Positions 17,600 to 25,147 of a stretch of DNA of 58,396 bases are shown in pieces. Origin of the DNA: Candidatus Roseilinea sp. NK_OTU-006 (lineage in GTDB: Bacteria > Chloroflexota > Anaerolineae > J036 > Brachytrichaceae). A program made the translations under genes and the position numbers. Each line of letters opens with the position of its first letter. Position 1 is the stretch's first letter. The notes under the pieces were generated by a model that was not told the origin of the DNA, searched no databases, and worked only from the letters and a program-made list of their open reading frames with translations. Location of the stretch: assembly GCF_012931985.1 (NCBI RefSeq), contig NZ_JAAFGM010000022.1, positions 1-58,396 on the forward strand. Direction: 5' to 3'.

Positions 17600-18859
17600 A
17601 TGGCCCTTCGCCTTTACCGCACCGATGCGTATCTCACCTGCTTCACGGCGCGGGTCGTTGCGCGTGTGACGCACAACGGCGCGCCGGCGCTCATCCTCGA
17701 TCAGACGGCGTTCTATCCCGAAGCAGGCGGCCAGCCCCACGACGTGGGGAGCATCGCCCATGCCCGCGTCGCGAACGTGATTGAGGATGCCGAAGGGGAA
17801 ATCGTACATATCCTCGAGGGCGATGTCGTGGATTCTCTACGACCCGGCGATGAGGTGCGGGGGCGTGTGGACTGGGGGCGCCGTTTCGACCACATGCAGC
17901 AGCACAGCGGCCAGCATGTGTTATCCCAGGCGTTCATCCGCGCCGTCGGCTTAGACACGATCGCCATGCACATCGGCCGCGGCGATTGCACGATTGACTT
18001 GCCAACCGCGGCGCTGCCGTCCGATGCGCTCGAACGCGCTGAGCGGGAAGCCAACGCCATCATCATGGAGGACCGGCCGATCTTGGCCTATGAGGTGGGC
18101 GATGCCGACCTGCCGTCAATCCCGTTGCGCCGTCCCCCCAAGGTGAGCGGCGCAGTGCGCATCGTCGAGGTGAAGGGCTACGACTGGTCGGCATGTGGCG
18201 GCACGCACGTGCGCAGCACAGCGCAGATCGGCCTGGTCAAAATCATCAAAGCCGAGAAGCGCGGGGCGGAAACGCGGATTACCTTTCGCTGTGGCGGCCG
18301 GGCGCTCGACGATTATGTGCGCCTGAGTGCCGCGACCGGTCGCCTGATGGAGGCGCTGAGCGCCGGACGCTACGAGGTGGAGCAAGCGGTGCAGAAGCTG
18401 ATCGCCGAATCTCGCGCCGACCGCAAGGCCCTGCAAGAAGCCCGGGCGCGGCTGATCGCTTACGAGGCTGCCGAGTTGCTTGCCGGCGCCGCGGAGGATG
18501 GTGAACGGCGCTGGGTTACGCGGACGTTCGTCGGGCGCGACCCGGCCGAGCTGCGCGCGTTGGCCAAGCAGCTTGCAGCCGCGTCGCGCGTCGTGGTGTT
18601 GCTTGGCGCGTCGGGCGACAAAGCGCAACTGGTCTTTGCCCGCGCGCAGGATGCTACCGGCGACATGGCCGCGGCGCTGCGCTGCGCTTTGGCCGTGCTC
18701 TCGCCGGATGGCGCGGCGAAGGGCGGGGGTGCGCCGGCGTTCGCGCAGGGCGGCGGCGCGCCCGCCGATCCATCGCAGGTGCAGGCCGCCATTGCTGCGG
18801 CGCGCGCGTGGCTGCGCGGTCAGCCGCGCGCTGCTTCGGTCAACGCCGACACATCCTGA
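17600..18859 (+). CDS. Alanyl-tRNA editing protein (AlaX-type, with DHHA1 domain)
   Basis: This freestanding editing enzyme hydrolyses mischarged Ser- or Gly-tRNA(Ala). The 419-residue product has the second additional domain of AlaRS with zinc ligands HMQQH (His98, His102) and CGGTH (Cys199, His203), and AFYPEAGGQPHDVG in the N-terminal beta-barrel. A helical linker (residues about 265-310) leads to a DHHA1-like C-terminal domain with its glycine-rich end (KGGGAPAFAQGGG). It lacks the AlaRS aminoacylation domain, so it corresponds to the long AlaX class. The transcript is probably leaderless (TATAAT 8 bases before the start). The next gene is a CCA-adding enzyme, also acting on tRNA. Confidence 0.92.
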   Translation: MALRLYRTDAYLTCFTARVVARVTHNGAPALILDQTAFYPEAGGQPHDVGSIAHARVANVIEDAEGEIVHILEGDVVDSLRPGDEVRGRVDWGRRFDHMQQHSGQHVLSQAFIRAVGLDTIAMHIGRGDCTIDLPTAALPSDALERAEREANAIIMEDRPILAYEVGDADLPSIPLRRPPKVSGAVRIVEVKGYDWSACGGTHVRSTAQIGLVKIIKAEKRGAETRITFRCGGRALDDYVRLSAATGRLMEALSAGRYEVEQAVQKLIAESRADRKALQEARARLIAYEAAELLAGAAEDGERRWVTRTFVGRDPAELRALAKQLAAASRVVVLLGASGDKAQLVFARAQDATGDMAAALRCALAVLSPDGAAKGGGAPAFAQGGGAPADPSQVQAAIAAARAWLRGQPRAASVNADTS

Positions 18860-19025
18860 TCCTCCAGGGGCCGCGCTGCATCGCCATGCGCAACGGCTCG
18901 CGCGTGAGCGCGCCGGTTGGGACGGCCACGCCCAGCGCGTCGGCCAGGCGCAACGCGTCCGTGACATCTGCGTGCATCCGGCGCAGCGCGAAGACGGCGA
19001 TGTGTTGCAATTTCGGTCCCTTCAC
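18840..19025 (-). CDS. Possible small ORF of 61 residues, uncertain
   Basis: On the minus strand a GTG-initiated frame (18840-19025) fills the 182-base gap between the editing protein and the CCA enzyme. It begins VKGPKLQHIAVFALRRMHADV and uses GC-ending codons like real genes here. There is no ribosome-binding site and no recognised family, and it overlaps the 3' end of the editing gene by 20 bases. Chance in GC-rich DNA is the simpler explanation. Confidence 0.2.
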   Translation of the reverse strand: MKGPKLQHIAVFALRRMHADVTDALRLADALGVAVPTGALTREPLRMAMQRGPWRIRMCRR

Positions 19026-19041
19026 CTGAGAATTGCAGGAG

Positions 19042-20307
19042 ATGACTGACGTGACATCGCTGCTCAACCCCAAGCAGCGCTTCATGTTGGATGCGATTCG
19101 CGATGCGGCGCAGGAATCCGGCATATCGGCCTATTTGGTCGGCGGCGCGGTTCGCGACTGGCTGTTGCAGTTGCCCGAGATTGATGATCTCGACTTCGTC
19201 GTCGAGGGTGACGCGATGGCCCTGGCCGAATCCCTCCGGCGGCGTCATGGCGGCGAGGTGCAGGCGTACCCCAAGTTCGGCACGGCCACTTGGCACATGA
19301 ACGGTGTGGCGGTGGACCTGGCCATGGCCAGGCGCGAGTCCTATCCTCGGCCGGCGGCGTTGCCGGTAGTCGAGCCGAGCGACCTGCCGACCGATCTGCT
19401 CCGGCGCGATTTCACCATCAATGCCATTGCGATGCGCCTGGACGACTTTACGCTGATTGACCCGCTGGGCGGCCAGGATGACCTGCGGCGCGGCGTCATG
19501 CGCGTCATTCATCCCCGCAGCTTTGTAGACGATCCGACGCGCATGTTGCGCGGGGCGCGTTACGCTGCGCGGTTCAAGTTTGCGCTGGACGCGGAGACAC
19601 ATCTTGCCCTGGAAGCCGGCTTGCCCTACGTGCGCGCGCTCAGCGGCGAGCGCGTGAAATACGATCTGGAGTTGAACTTCGAAGACCGCGAGCCGGAAGG
19701 CGCGCTGACCCTGCTTCGGGAGTGGGGCTTCTTCGAGGCTGCAGGTATTCCTGTGCCGCCGGCCGACTCATTGGTGCATCGCTTTCGCCGAGCGCGCGCG
19801 GTGTTGTGGTCGGGCGAATGGCCGGTCGAGACGCTGCACATCGGCGCGCGCGATCTGCTCCATGCGGTCGGATGGGGCGCGTTGACCTACAACATGGGCC
19901 AACTCGGCATTGCGCGCTGGGTGGAGTGGATCCCGTTCGAGCATGCTGTGCGCGATGCGCTGATTGACCTCGGCCCGTTGAGCAGTTTGTCGTCGGCGTC
20001 CTTCCGCGCCCGGCGCAGCCGGCTGTCGGAATTGTTGCGCGGCTTCAGCGGCTTGTCGCTCTTCCTGGCCTATCTGTTCGAGACGAACAAACTGAAGTGC
20101 GACGCTTTGTTGTGCGAGTGGAAGGATTGGCGCTGGGTGAAACCGGTGACGACAGGCGATGATTTGCGCGCGCTCGGCCTGCCCCCCGGCCCGGCATATG
20201 GCCGCATTTTGAGCCGGCTGCGCAGGGCATGGCTGGATGATGAGGTGCAGTCCTACGCCGATGAGCAGCGCCTGCTGCAACGGTTGATCGAAACGGAAGG
20301 AATGTGA
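19042..20307 (+). CDS. cca: CCA tRNA nucleotidyltransferase / poly(A) polymerase family
   Basis: The product (421 residues from ATG 19042) is a class II nucleotidyltransferase that adds or repairs the 3' CCA of tRNAs. The catalytic motif is YLVGGAVRDWLL followed by DDLDFVVEG (Asp49 and Asp51). Further motifs are DLLRRDFTINAIAMR, DPLGGQDDLRRGVMRVIHPRSFVDDPTRMLRGARYAARF and an all-helical C-terminal half. GTG 19051 may be the true start: GGAG at 19038-19041 lies 9 bases before it but only directly adjacent to ATG 19042. CCA-adding and poly(A) activity are not separable by motif. Both tRNA genes in the window lack an encoded CCA, which supports the CCA role. Confidence 0.9.
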   Translation: MTDVTSLLNPKQRFMLDAIRDAAQESGISAYLVGGAVRDWLLQLPEIDDLDFVVEGDAMALAESLRRRHGGEVQAYPKFGTATWHMNGVAVDLAMARRESYPRPAALPVVEPSDLPTDLLRRDFTINAIAMRLDDFTLIDPLGGQDDLRRGVMRVIHPRSFVDDPTRMLRGARYAARFKFALDAETHLALEAGLPYVRALSGERVKYDLELNFEDREPEGALTLLREWGFFEAAGIPVPPADSLVHRFRRARAVLWSGEWPVETLHIGARDLLHAVGWGALTYNMGQLGIARWVEWIPFEHAVRDALIDLGPLSSLSSASFRARRSRLSELLRGFSGLSLFLAYLFETNKLKCDALLCEWKDWRWVKPVTTGDDLRALGLPPGPAYGRILSRLRRAWLDDEVQSYADEQRLLQRLIETEGM

Positions 20308-20313
20308 TAAGAT
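20284..20313 (+). promoter_or_regulatory. Promoter of tRNA-Glu
   Basis: TTGATC (20284-20289) and TAAGAT (20308-20313) are 18 bases apart. The -10 box starts right after the cca stop codon, and transcription would begin about 1-3 bases before the mature tRNA. The -35 lies inside the cca coding region. Confidence 0.5.
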
Positions 20314-20322
20314 TCGCCTTGC

Positions 20323-20395
20323 GGCCCCTTCGTCTAGTGGTCTAGGACAAAGCCCTCTCAAGGCTTAAACACGGGTTCGAGTCCCGTAGGGGTCA
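20323..20395 (+). tRNA. tRNA-Glu (anticodon CUC)
   Basis: The 73-base gene folds as a cloverleaf. The acceptor stem GGCCCCT pairs with AGGGGTC (20388-20394), with discriminator A at 20395. The anticodon stem AAGCC/GGCTT encloses loop CTCTCAA, anticodon CTC, reading GAG. The T arm ACGGG-TTCGAGT-CCCGT is canonical. CCA is not encoded (ATG follows). A terminator hairpin follows 12 bases downstream. Confidence 0.95.
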
Positions 20396-20406
20396 TGAAA
20401 GATGAG

Positions 20407-20443
20407 AAACCAGGCTTCTTCAAGAAGTCTGGTTTTTGCTTTA
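20407..20443 (+). terminator. Rho-independent terminator after tRNA-Glu
   Basis: AAACCAGGCTTCTT pairs with the inverted copy AAGAAGTCTGGTTT almost perfectly (one G-T pair) around a 2-base loop, followed by TTGCTTT. It lies directly downstream of tRNA-Glu. Confidence 0.8.
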
Positions 20444-20607
20444 CGGGTTGCGAAAGCGCGCTCTTGTGGCGCAGCTTTTGGATAGGCCACACGTGGCTGC
20501 GACGCCCCCCGATTCGTGCTTTCGCCCGACTGACGCACGGGTGAACGGAAGTCTCACTCAAACATTCGGGGCTTGGCGTCGGGCTGCCAACGATACCCAA
20601 CATCGTG
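20444..20607. other. Intergenic stretch between tRNA-Glu terminator and ABC operon promoter
   Basis: No gene, repeat or stem-loop stands out. Short GC-rich frames on both strands look accidental. Confidence 0.5.
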
Positions 20608-20637
20608 TTGCAAGAGTCGGGCAAGGTGGAGTATTAT
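20608..20637 (+). promoter_or_regulatory. Promoter of the ABC importer operon
   Basis: TTGCAA (20608-20613) and TATTAT (20632-20637) are 18 bases apart, each one or two mismatches from consensus. Start of transcription would be near 20644, about 64 bases before the ATG of the solute-binding protein, leaving room for its ribosome-binding site. Confidence 0.55.
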
Positions 20638-20707
20638 CCTGCGCTAATATCCAGCCGCGTTGCCCGCGCTGATGCGGGCTCTTCGGCGCCGAGGGAGAGA
20701 AAGCCTC

Positions 20708-22366
20708 ATGAATCGTCGTGCATTGATCTTTTTTACCGCATGTGTCATGCTTGTGGCGGCGTGCGGCGCGCCGCAACCTGCCTCGCCTGCGCTGTCTACC
20801 GATGCCGCAGTGCAGCCGGCTGCCGACCGCGCGCGCACCCTGATCTTGGCCATGCCTTCGCTGCCCACCAACCTCGATCCCGGCGTGGCCACCAGCGGCG
20901 CAGAGAACATGCTGCATCGCGCGCTGTACGAAGGGTTGGTGAATTTCAAGGGCTCAAGCACTACCGAGGTCGAGCCGGTGCTGGCCGAGTCATTCGAAGC
21001 CAACGCCGACCAAAGTGTGTGGACGTTCAAGTTGCGCCGTGGCGTGAAGTTCACCGACGGAGCTGACTTTAACGCCGAAGCGGCCAAGATGGGCTATTTG
21101 CGCATGGTGGACATCGGCCTGTTGGGGAATACCATCAACCGCTTCACCGGCGGCGATCCGGTGAATAATCTGATCGTGAAGGACGAGTACACCCTGGAGT
21201 GGCGTTGTGGATTTTCCTGTCCGAACCTGCCTCAGGCATTGGGCACAGCCTACGGCACGCTGTTTGTGTCTCCAAAAGCGATGAAGGCGCATGAGCAAGT
21301 CGCCGATGGCAAGAGCGACTATGCGCAAGCCTGGTTCGCCAACAACGCAGCCGGCACCGGGCCGTATATGGTCGAGAGCATCAAGCCGAACGAAGAGATC
21401 GTCTTTGTTCGTAACCCGAATTACTGGCGAGGGTGGAACGATGGCAAGCAGCGCTTCGAGCGCATCATTATTCGCAACGTCCCCGAGCCTAGCACGCGCC
21501 GCCAGTTGTTGGAGAAGGGCGACGCCGACATCGCGCTGATCTCGACCGTAGAGGACTACAAGGCGCTGCGCGAGACGGGGCGCTTCCAGGGCAGCGATAA
21601 GCCGCTCTTCCGCATCAATTACATCACGTTTACCAAACGCGGCGTGTTGGTCGATCCGCGCGTGCGTCAGGCGATCTCGTATGCTTTCGATTACGACGGC
21701 TACGCCAATAACGTCGAAGGTGGGCTGATGAAGCGCGGCACCTCCCCCTGGCCCAGCGGCATGAGCAGCGCGGTCGGGACGCGCGGTTTTCAGTACACCT
21801 TCGACTTGGACAAAGCGAAGGCGCTGCTCCAGGAAGCCGGCGTGCCCCCAGGCACAGAGCTCACCTACCTCTACGCCACCGGCTATGGCTACTACGAGCG
21901 CATGGGGCAGGTGCTTCAGGCCGGCCTGGAGCAGATCGGGCTGAAGCTCAAGCTGGAGGAGCGCGACGAGGCGACCTTCAACGATATCTTCTATGGCTCG
22001 CGCCCGGTGGAAGAACTGCCCGATCTGATGGGCTACGCCTGGTGGCCGGATTACGATGACTTCTACAACTACGTCAATCCCGTCTTTCACACGCGCAACG
22101 ATCAAAACGATGGGCTGGGCAATGGCGCGCTCTACAGCAATGCTGAGCTGGATGCGTTGATCGAGCAAAGCAAGACCGAGACCGACCCTGCTAAGCTAAA
22201 AGCGATCTACGAGCGCGCGCATCAAATCCTGATGTTCGAGGACCCTGCCGGCCTATACGCCGCCGAACCGCAGGAGGAGATTTTGATCGCCAACAGCGTC
22301 AAAGGGCATCCGTGGAACCCCATCCACGTCAAGACGTTTGACTTCTACGGCCTCTACCGCGAGTGA
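20708..22366 (+). CDS. ABC transporter peptide/nickel-type solute-binding lipoprotein
   Basis: This is a family 5 extracellular solute-binding protein (DppA/OppA-like), 552 residues from ATG 20708. It has a lipoprotein signal peptide (MNRRALIFFTACVMLVAAC, lipobox LVAAC), so it is tethered outside the cytoplasmic membrane. Typical family segments are FKLRRGVKFTDG, GTGPYMVESIKPNEEIVFVRNPNYW and VRQAISYAFDYDGY. The ligand could be a peptide or another small molecule; the sequence does not say. It heads an operon with two permeases and overlaps the first one by 4 bases. No ATP-binding subunit gene follows. Confidence 0.93.
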   Translation: MNRRALIFFTACVMLVAACGAPQPASPALSTDAAVQPAADRARTLILAMPSLPTNLDPGVATSGAENMLHRALYEGLVNFKGSSTTEVEPVLAESFEANADQSVWTFKLRRGVKFTDGADFNAEAAKMGYLRMVDIGLLGNTINRFTGGDPVNNLIVKDEYTLEWRCGFSCPNLPQALGTAYGTLFVSPKAMKAHEQVADGKSDYAQAWFANNAAGTGPYMVESIKPNEEIVFVRNPNYWRGWNDGKQRFERIIIRNVPEPSTRRQLLEKGDADIALISTVEDYKALRETGRFQGSDKPLFRINYITFTKRGVLVDPRVRQAISYAFDYDGYANNVEGGLMKRGTSPWPSGMSSAVGTRGFQYTFDLDKAKALLQEAGVPPGTELTYLYATGYGYYERMGQVLQAGLEQIGLKLKLEERDEATFNDIFYGSRPVEELPDLMGYAWWPDYDDFYNYVNPVFHTRNDQNDGLGNGALYSNAELDALIEQSKTETDPAKLKAIYERAHQILMFEDPAGLYAAEPQEEILIANSVKGHPWNPIHVKTFDFYGLYRE

Positions 22367-23373
22367 TCGGCCAGTTTGTCCTGCGTCGCCTGCTCGGTTT
22401 GTTGGCCGTGCTGGCCGCCATTTCGGTTGCGACGTTCGTGTTGGCGCGCGTGGTGCCCAAGGATCCTGCGCGCTTGATCGCCGGGCCGCGCGCCAACCCG
22501 CAGGCCGTCGAAGCGCTGCGCGAGCGGCTCGGCCTGAACGGTTCGCTCCCTGAGCAGTATGCCCGTTACATGGCCGGGCTGCTCCAAGGCGATCTCGGGT
22601 GGTCGTTCAGCACCAAACGACCGGTGCTACAGGACATTCAGACCTTCCTGCCGGCCACTGCCGAGCTGACCCTGGCCGCGTTGTGCATCAGCTTACTGAT
22701 CGGCTTGCCGGCAGGCATATTGAGCGCTGCCTGGAGAAATTCACCTTTCGACTACATCGGGCGCCTCTTGTCCACGTTGGGCGTGTCGCTGCCGCCGTTC
22801 TGGGTGGCGCTGGTAGGTCAGTTGGTGGGCTACTACGTGTTGTCGTGGCTGCCGGTAGGCGGTCGGCTGAGCCAGGAAGTCGCGCCGCCACCGACGCTGA
22901 CCGGCTTCTACACGGTGGACAGCGCGCTGGCCGGCCAATGGGCCACGTTTGCCGATGCGCTGTGGCACTTGCTGCTGCCTGCATTTGTGCTGAGTTTTGG
23001 GGTGATCGCCGTGTTCCTGCGCATCATGCGCGCGAGCCTGCTGGAGGTGTTGCAGCAGGATTACATCCGCGCCGCGCGCGCCAAAGGCTTGACCCATCGC
23101 ACCGTGGTGTTGCGGCATGCCGTGCGCAACGCCATGATCCCTACGCTGACCATCCTGGGTTTGCAGATCGGCCTGCTGATGAGCGGCTCGTTTCTGATCG
23201 AGAGCATTCTGCAATGGCCAGGCCTAGGGCTATATGCGGCGAATGCGCTGTTGGCCGCCGACTACAACGCCACGATGGGAGTGACGTTGGTCCTGGCGAC
23301 GGTTTACACCGTTGCCAACGCCGTGGTGGACATCGCCTATGGCCTAGCCGACCCGCGCTTGAAGGTGACATGA
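22363..23373 (+). CDS. ABC transporter permease, DppB/OppB type
   Basis: The 336-residue membrane protein starts at GTG 22363, overlapping the stop of the binding protein (GTGA). It has the usual six-helix BPD_transp_1 fold: an N-terminal helix (LLGLLAVLAAISVATFVLARVV), a large external loop, and the cytoplasmic coupling motif DYIRAARAKGLTHRTVVLRHAVRNAMIP that docks to the ATPase. It forms the membrane channel with the next gene product. Confidence 0.93.
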   Translation: MIGQFVLRRLLGLLAVLAAISVATFVLARVVPKDPARLIAGPRANPQAVEALRERLGLNGSLPEQYARYMAGLLQGDLGWSFSTKRPVLQDIQTFLPATAELTLAALCISLLIGLPAGILSAAWRNSPFDYIGRLLSTLGVSLPPFWVALVGQLVGYYVLSWLPVGGRLSQEVAPPPTLTGFYTVDSALAGQWATFADALWHLLLPAFVLSFGVIAVFLRIMRASLLEVLQQDYIRAARAKGLTHRTVVLRHAVRNAMIPTLTILGLQIGLLMSGSFLIESILQWPGLGLYAANALLAADYNATMGVTLVLATVYTVANAVVDIAYGLADPRLKVT

Positions 23374-24200
23374 GGCGGTTTTTACGCCAAAGCCGGCTGA
23401 ACAGCTTGGCCGTCGCGCTGTGCGCGCTTATCCTCTTGGCCGCGATATTCGGCGAAGCGCTTGCCCCGCATCCCCCGCGCAAACAAAATCTGGCTCGGCG
23501 GCTACAACCGCCCTCTGTGGCGCACTGGTTCGGCACGGATGACTTCGGCCGGGATATCTTTAGCCGTGTGTTGAGCGGCGCGCGCATTTCGATACAGGTG
23601 GCAGTCGTGGTGCTGAGCGTGGCCGTGACGGCCGGCACACTGATCGGCGCGGTCGCCGGACTGTTGGGAGGCTGGGTGGACGCCGCCCTGATGCGCCTGA
23701 CGGATGTGTTTCTAGCCTTCCCGGCGCTGATCCTCGCTTCGGCCATCGGCGCGGCGCTGGGCAACAACCTGACCAATACGATGTTGGCGCTGAGCGTCGT
23801 GTACTGGCCCTGGTATGCCCGCTTGGCGCGCGGGCAAGTGCTGGCGCTCTCGCAGCGCGAGTTTGTGCAAGCGGCGCGCGCCGTCGGCATGGGCGCGCCG
23901 CAGCTCCTCAGCCGTCACATGTTGCGCAACATCCTGCCGATCTTGCTGGTGCAGATTAGCCTCGACGTGGGCTACGTCATTCTGTATACCTCAGCGCTGA
24001 GCTTTCTCGGGCTAGGTGCACAACGCCCGGAGCCGGAATGGGGGCTGATGCTCAACGACAGCCGCAAGTTCGTACAAACCGCACCGTGGACGATGTTCTA
24101 TCCCGGCCTGGCGCTCACCGTGACTGTGCTGGCGTTCAACCTGCTGGGCGACGGCTTGCGTGACTATCTCGACCCACGCTTGCGCGCTGCGCGCGGGTAA
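23370..24200 (+). CDS. ABC transporter permease, DppC/OppC type
   Basis: The 276-residue permease begins at ATG 23370, overlapping the previous stop by ATGA; the frame is open far upstream but that part is a shadow of the first permease. It has the OppC N-terminal segment (LAPHPPRKQNL, FGTDDFGRDIFSRVLSGARIS) and the coupling motif EFVQAARAVGMGAPQLLSRHMLRN. The operon stops here; the two ATPase subunits (DppD/DppF type) must come from elsewhere in the genome if the importer works. Confidence 0.93.
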   Translation: MRRFLRQSRLNSLAVALCALILLAAIFGEALAPHPPRKQNLARRLQPPSVAHWFGTDDFGRDIFSRVLSGARISIQVAVVVLSVAVTAGTLIGAVAGLLGGWVDAALMRLTDVFLAFPALILASAIGAALGNNLTNTMLALSVVYWPWYARLARGQVLALSQREFVQAARAVGMGAPQLLSRHMLRNILPILLVQISLDVGYVILYTSALSFLGLGAQRPEPEWGLMLNDSRKFVQTAPWTMFYPGLALTVTVLAFNLLGDGLRDYLDPRLRAARG

Positions 24201-24303
24201 ACCCATTTCGGTGCAAGACCGCCGGGCAGGAGCGAACCGCCATCGCGCGGGGCATTGGAACCATGCGCGGTTGACTTGGGCGCGTCGCTCTGGGCCGAAA
24301 AGC

Positions 24304-24335
24304 GAATATGCCGACCGGCTACGGTCGGCATATTC
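24304..24335 (-). terminator. Perfect 14-bp hairpin, probable terminator of tRNA-Asp
   Basis: GAATATGCCGACCG (24304-24317) and its exact inverse complement (24322-24335) are separated by 4 bases. Read on the minus strand it lies 6 bases after the tRNA-Asp 3' end and is followed by GCTTTTC, a short U-run. It could also stop the plus-strand ABC operon, although no U-run follows on that strand. Confidence 0.65.
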
Positions 24336-24341
24336 CACGAG

Positions 24342-24415
24342 CGGAAGCGACGGGATTCGAACCCGCGGTCTCTGCCTTGACAGGGCAGCGTGTTAGGCCT
24401 CTACACCACGCCTCC
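24342..24415 (-). tRNA. tRNA-Asp (anticodon GUC)
   Basis: The 74-base gene on the minus strand pairs GGAGGCG with CGCTTCC in the acceptor stem (one G-U). It has D arm GTGT..ACAC, an anticodon stem CTGCC/GGCAG with loop CTGTCAA giving anticodon GTC, and T arm GCGGG-TTCGAAT-CCCGT. The discriminator is G, as expected for tRNA-Asp. CCA is not encoded. Confidence 0.95.
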
Positions 24416-24437
24416 TCGCTGTTGCCAGCAAAGCGCA

Positions 24438-24465
24438 ACTATACCATAGCTTGCGCCCGGCTCAA
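24438..24465 (-). promoter_or_regulatory. Promoter of tRNA-Asp
   Basis: On the minus strand TTGAGC (24460-24465) and TATAGT (24438-24443) are 16 bases apart. The -10 box overlaps the metW stop codon (24439-24441) and would start transcription about 16 bases before the mature tRNA. Confidence 0.55.
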
Positions 24466-25032
24466 GACGTAGATGGCGATGCGCGCTTGCCAGGTGGGAA
24501 AGGCGCGCACCGGCTTGTCGTCTGCGAATAATCGGGCCGACTCGATTTTCGCCTGGACGCACGCCGCCAGCGCTTCGAATTGCGGCAGCGTGATCGCCCG
24601 CGCGCGCCCCTCGCCAGAGCACAAGTCGCTGCCGACGCCTTGGCCGCGCAATACGCGCCAGCGCACGCGCCAGTAGCCGGCGTTCTCAAACGAGATCACT
24701 GCGCGCCGCCCCACGCGCAACATCTCGTTCACGACCGACGCGGGATGATCCAGGTAAGCCAGGGTCTGGCTGAGGATGACGTAGTCGAAGGCGCCATCGG
24801 GGTAGTCGGCCAGTCCTTCATCGATGTTGCCTTGGCGCACCGATAGCCCACGTGCGATGCAAGCCCGCACATTGGCTTCGCTCAATTCCACGCCACGGGC
24901 CAGGACGTGACGCTCGTGGATCAACCGCGCCAGCAATTCGCCGTCGCCGCAGCCCAGATCGAGCACGCGGGCTTTGGGCGGGATCAGCGCAATGATGGCG
25001 TCGAGATCGGGACGTTTTCCGTTGAGGGTCAT
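24439..25032 (-). CDS. metW: Methionine biosynthesis protein MetW
   Basis: The 197-residue protein from ATG 25032 (MTLNGKRPDLDAI) is a SAM-dependent-methyltransferase-fold protein of the MetW family. It shows VLDLGCGDGELL, RGVELSEANV, CIARGLSV, QGNIDEGLADYPDGAFDYVILSQTL and EMLRVGRRAVISFEN. MetW is found with MetX and is thought to support homoserine acylation; its precise reaction is not settled. An earlier in-frame start at 25071 exists but lacks family similarity. The gene is the last of the metY-metX-metW order, 115 bases after metX. Confidence 0.9.
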   Translation of the reverse strand: MTLNGKRPDLDAIIALIPPKARVLDLGCGDGELLARLIHERHVLARGVELSEANVRACIARGLSVRQGNIDEGLADYPDGAFDYVILSQTLAYLDHPASVVNEMLRVGRRAVISFENAGYWRVRWRVLRGQGVGSDLCSGEGRARAITLPQFEALAACVQAKIESARLFADDKPVRAFPTWQARIAIYVLSRAQAMV

Positions 25033-25147
25033 AGGTGCTGCTCTGCGAGGCGCTATGCGAACCTTCGCCAAGGATCATGCTGCTGGATGTCAAATCAGGA
25101 CGAAGCACCGGCTTGGGCCGCCGGTGGCGCCGCGCGCAGGCGGCCGA

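Noticed and set aside
20990-22168. Open frame of 392 codons on the minus strand
   Set aside because: It is antisense to the solute-binding lipoprotein and has no start signal or recognisable domain.
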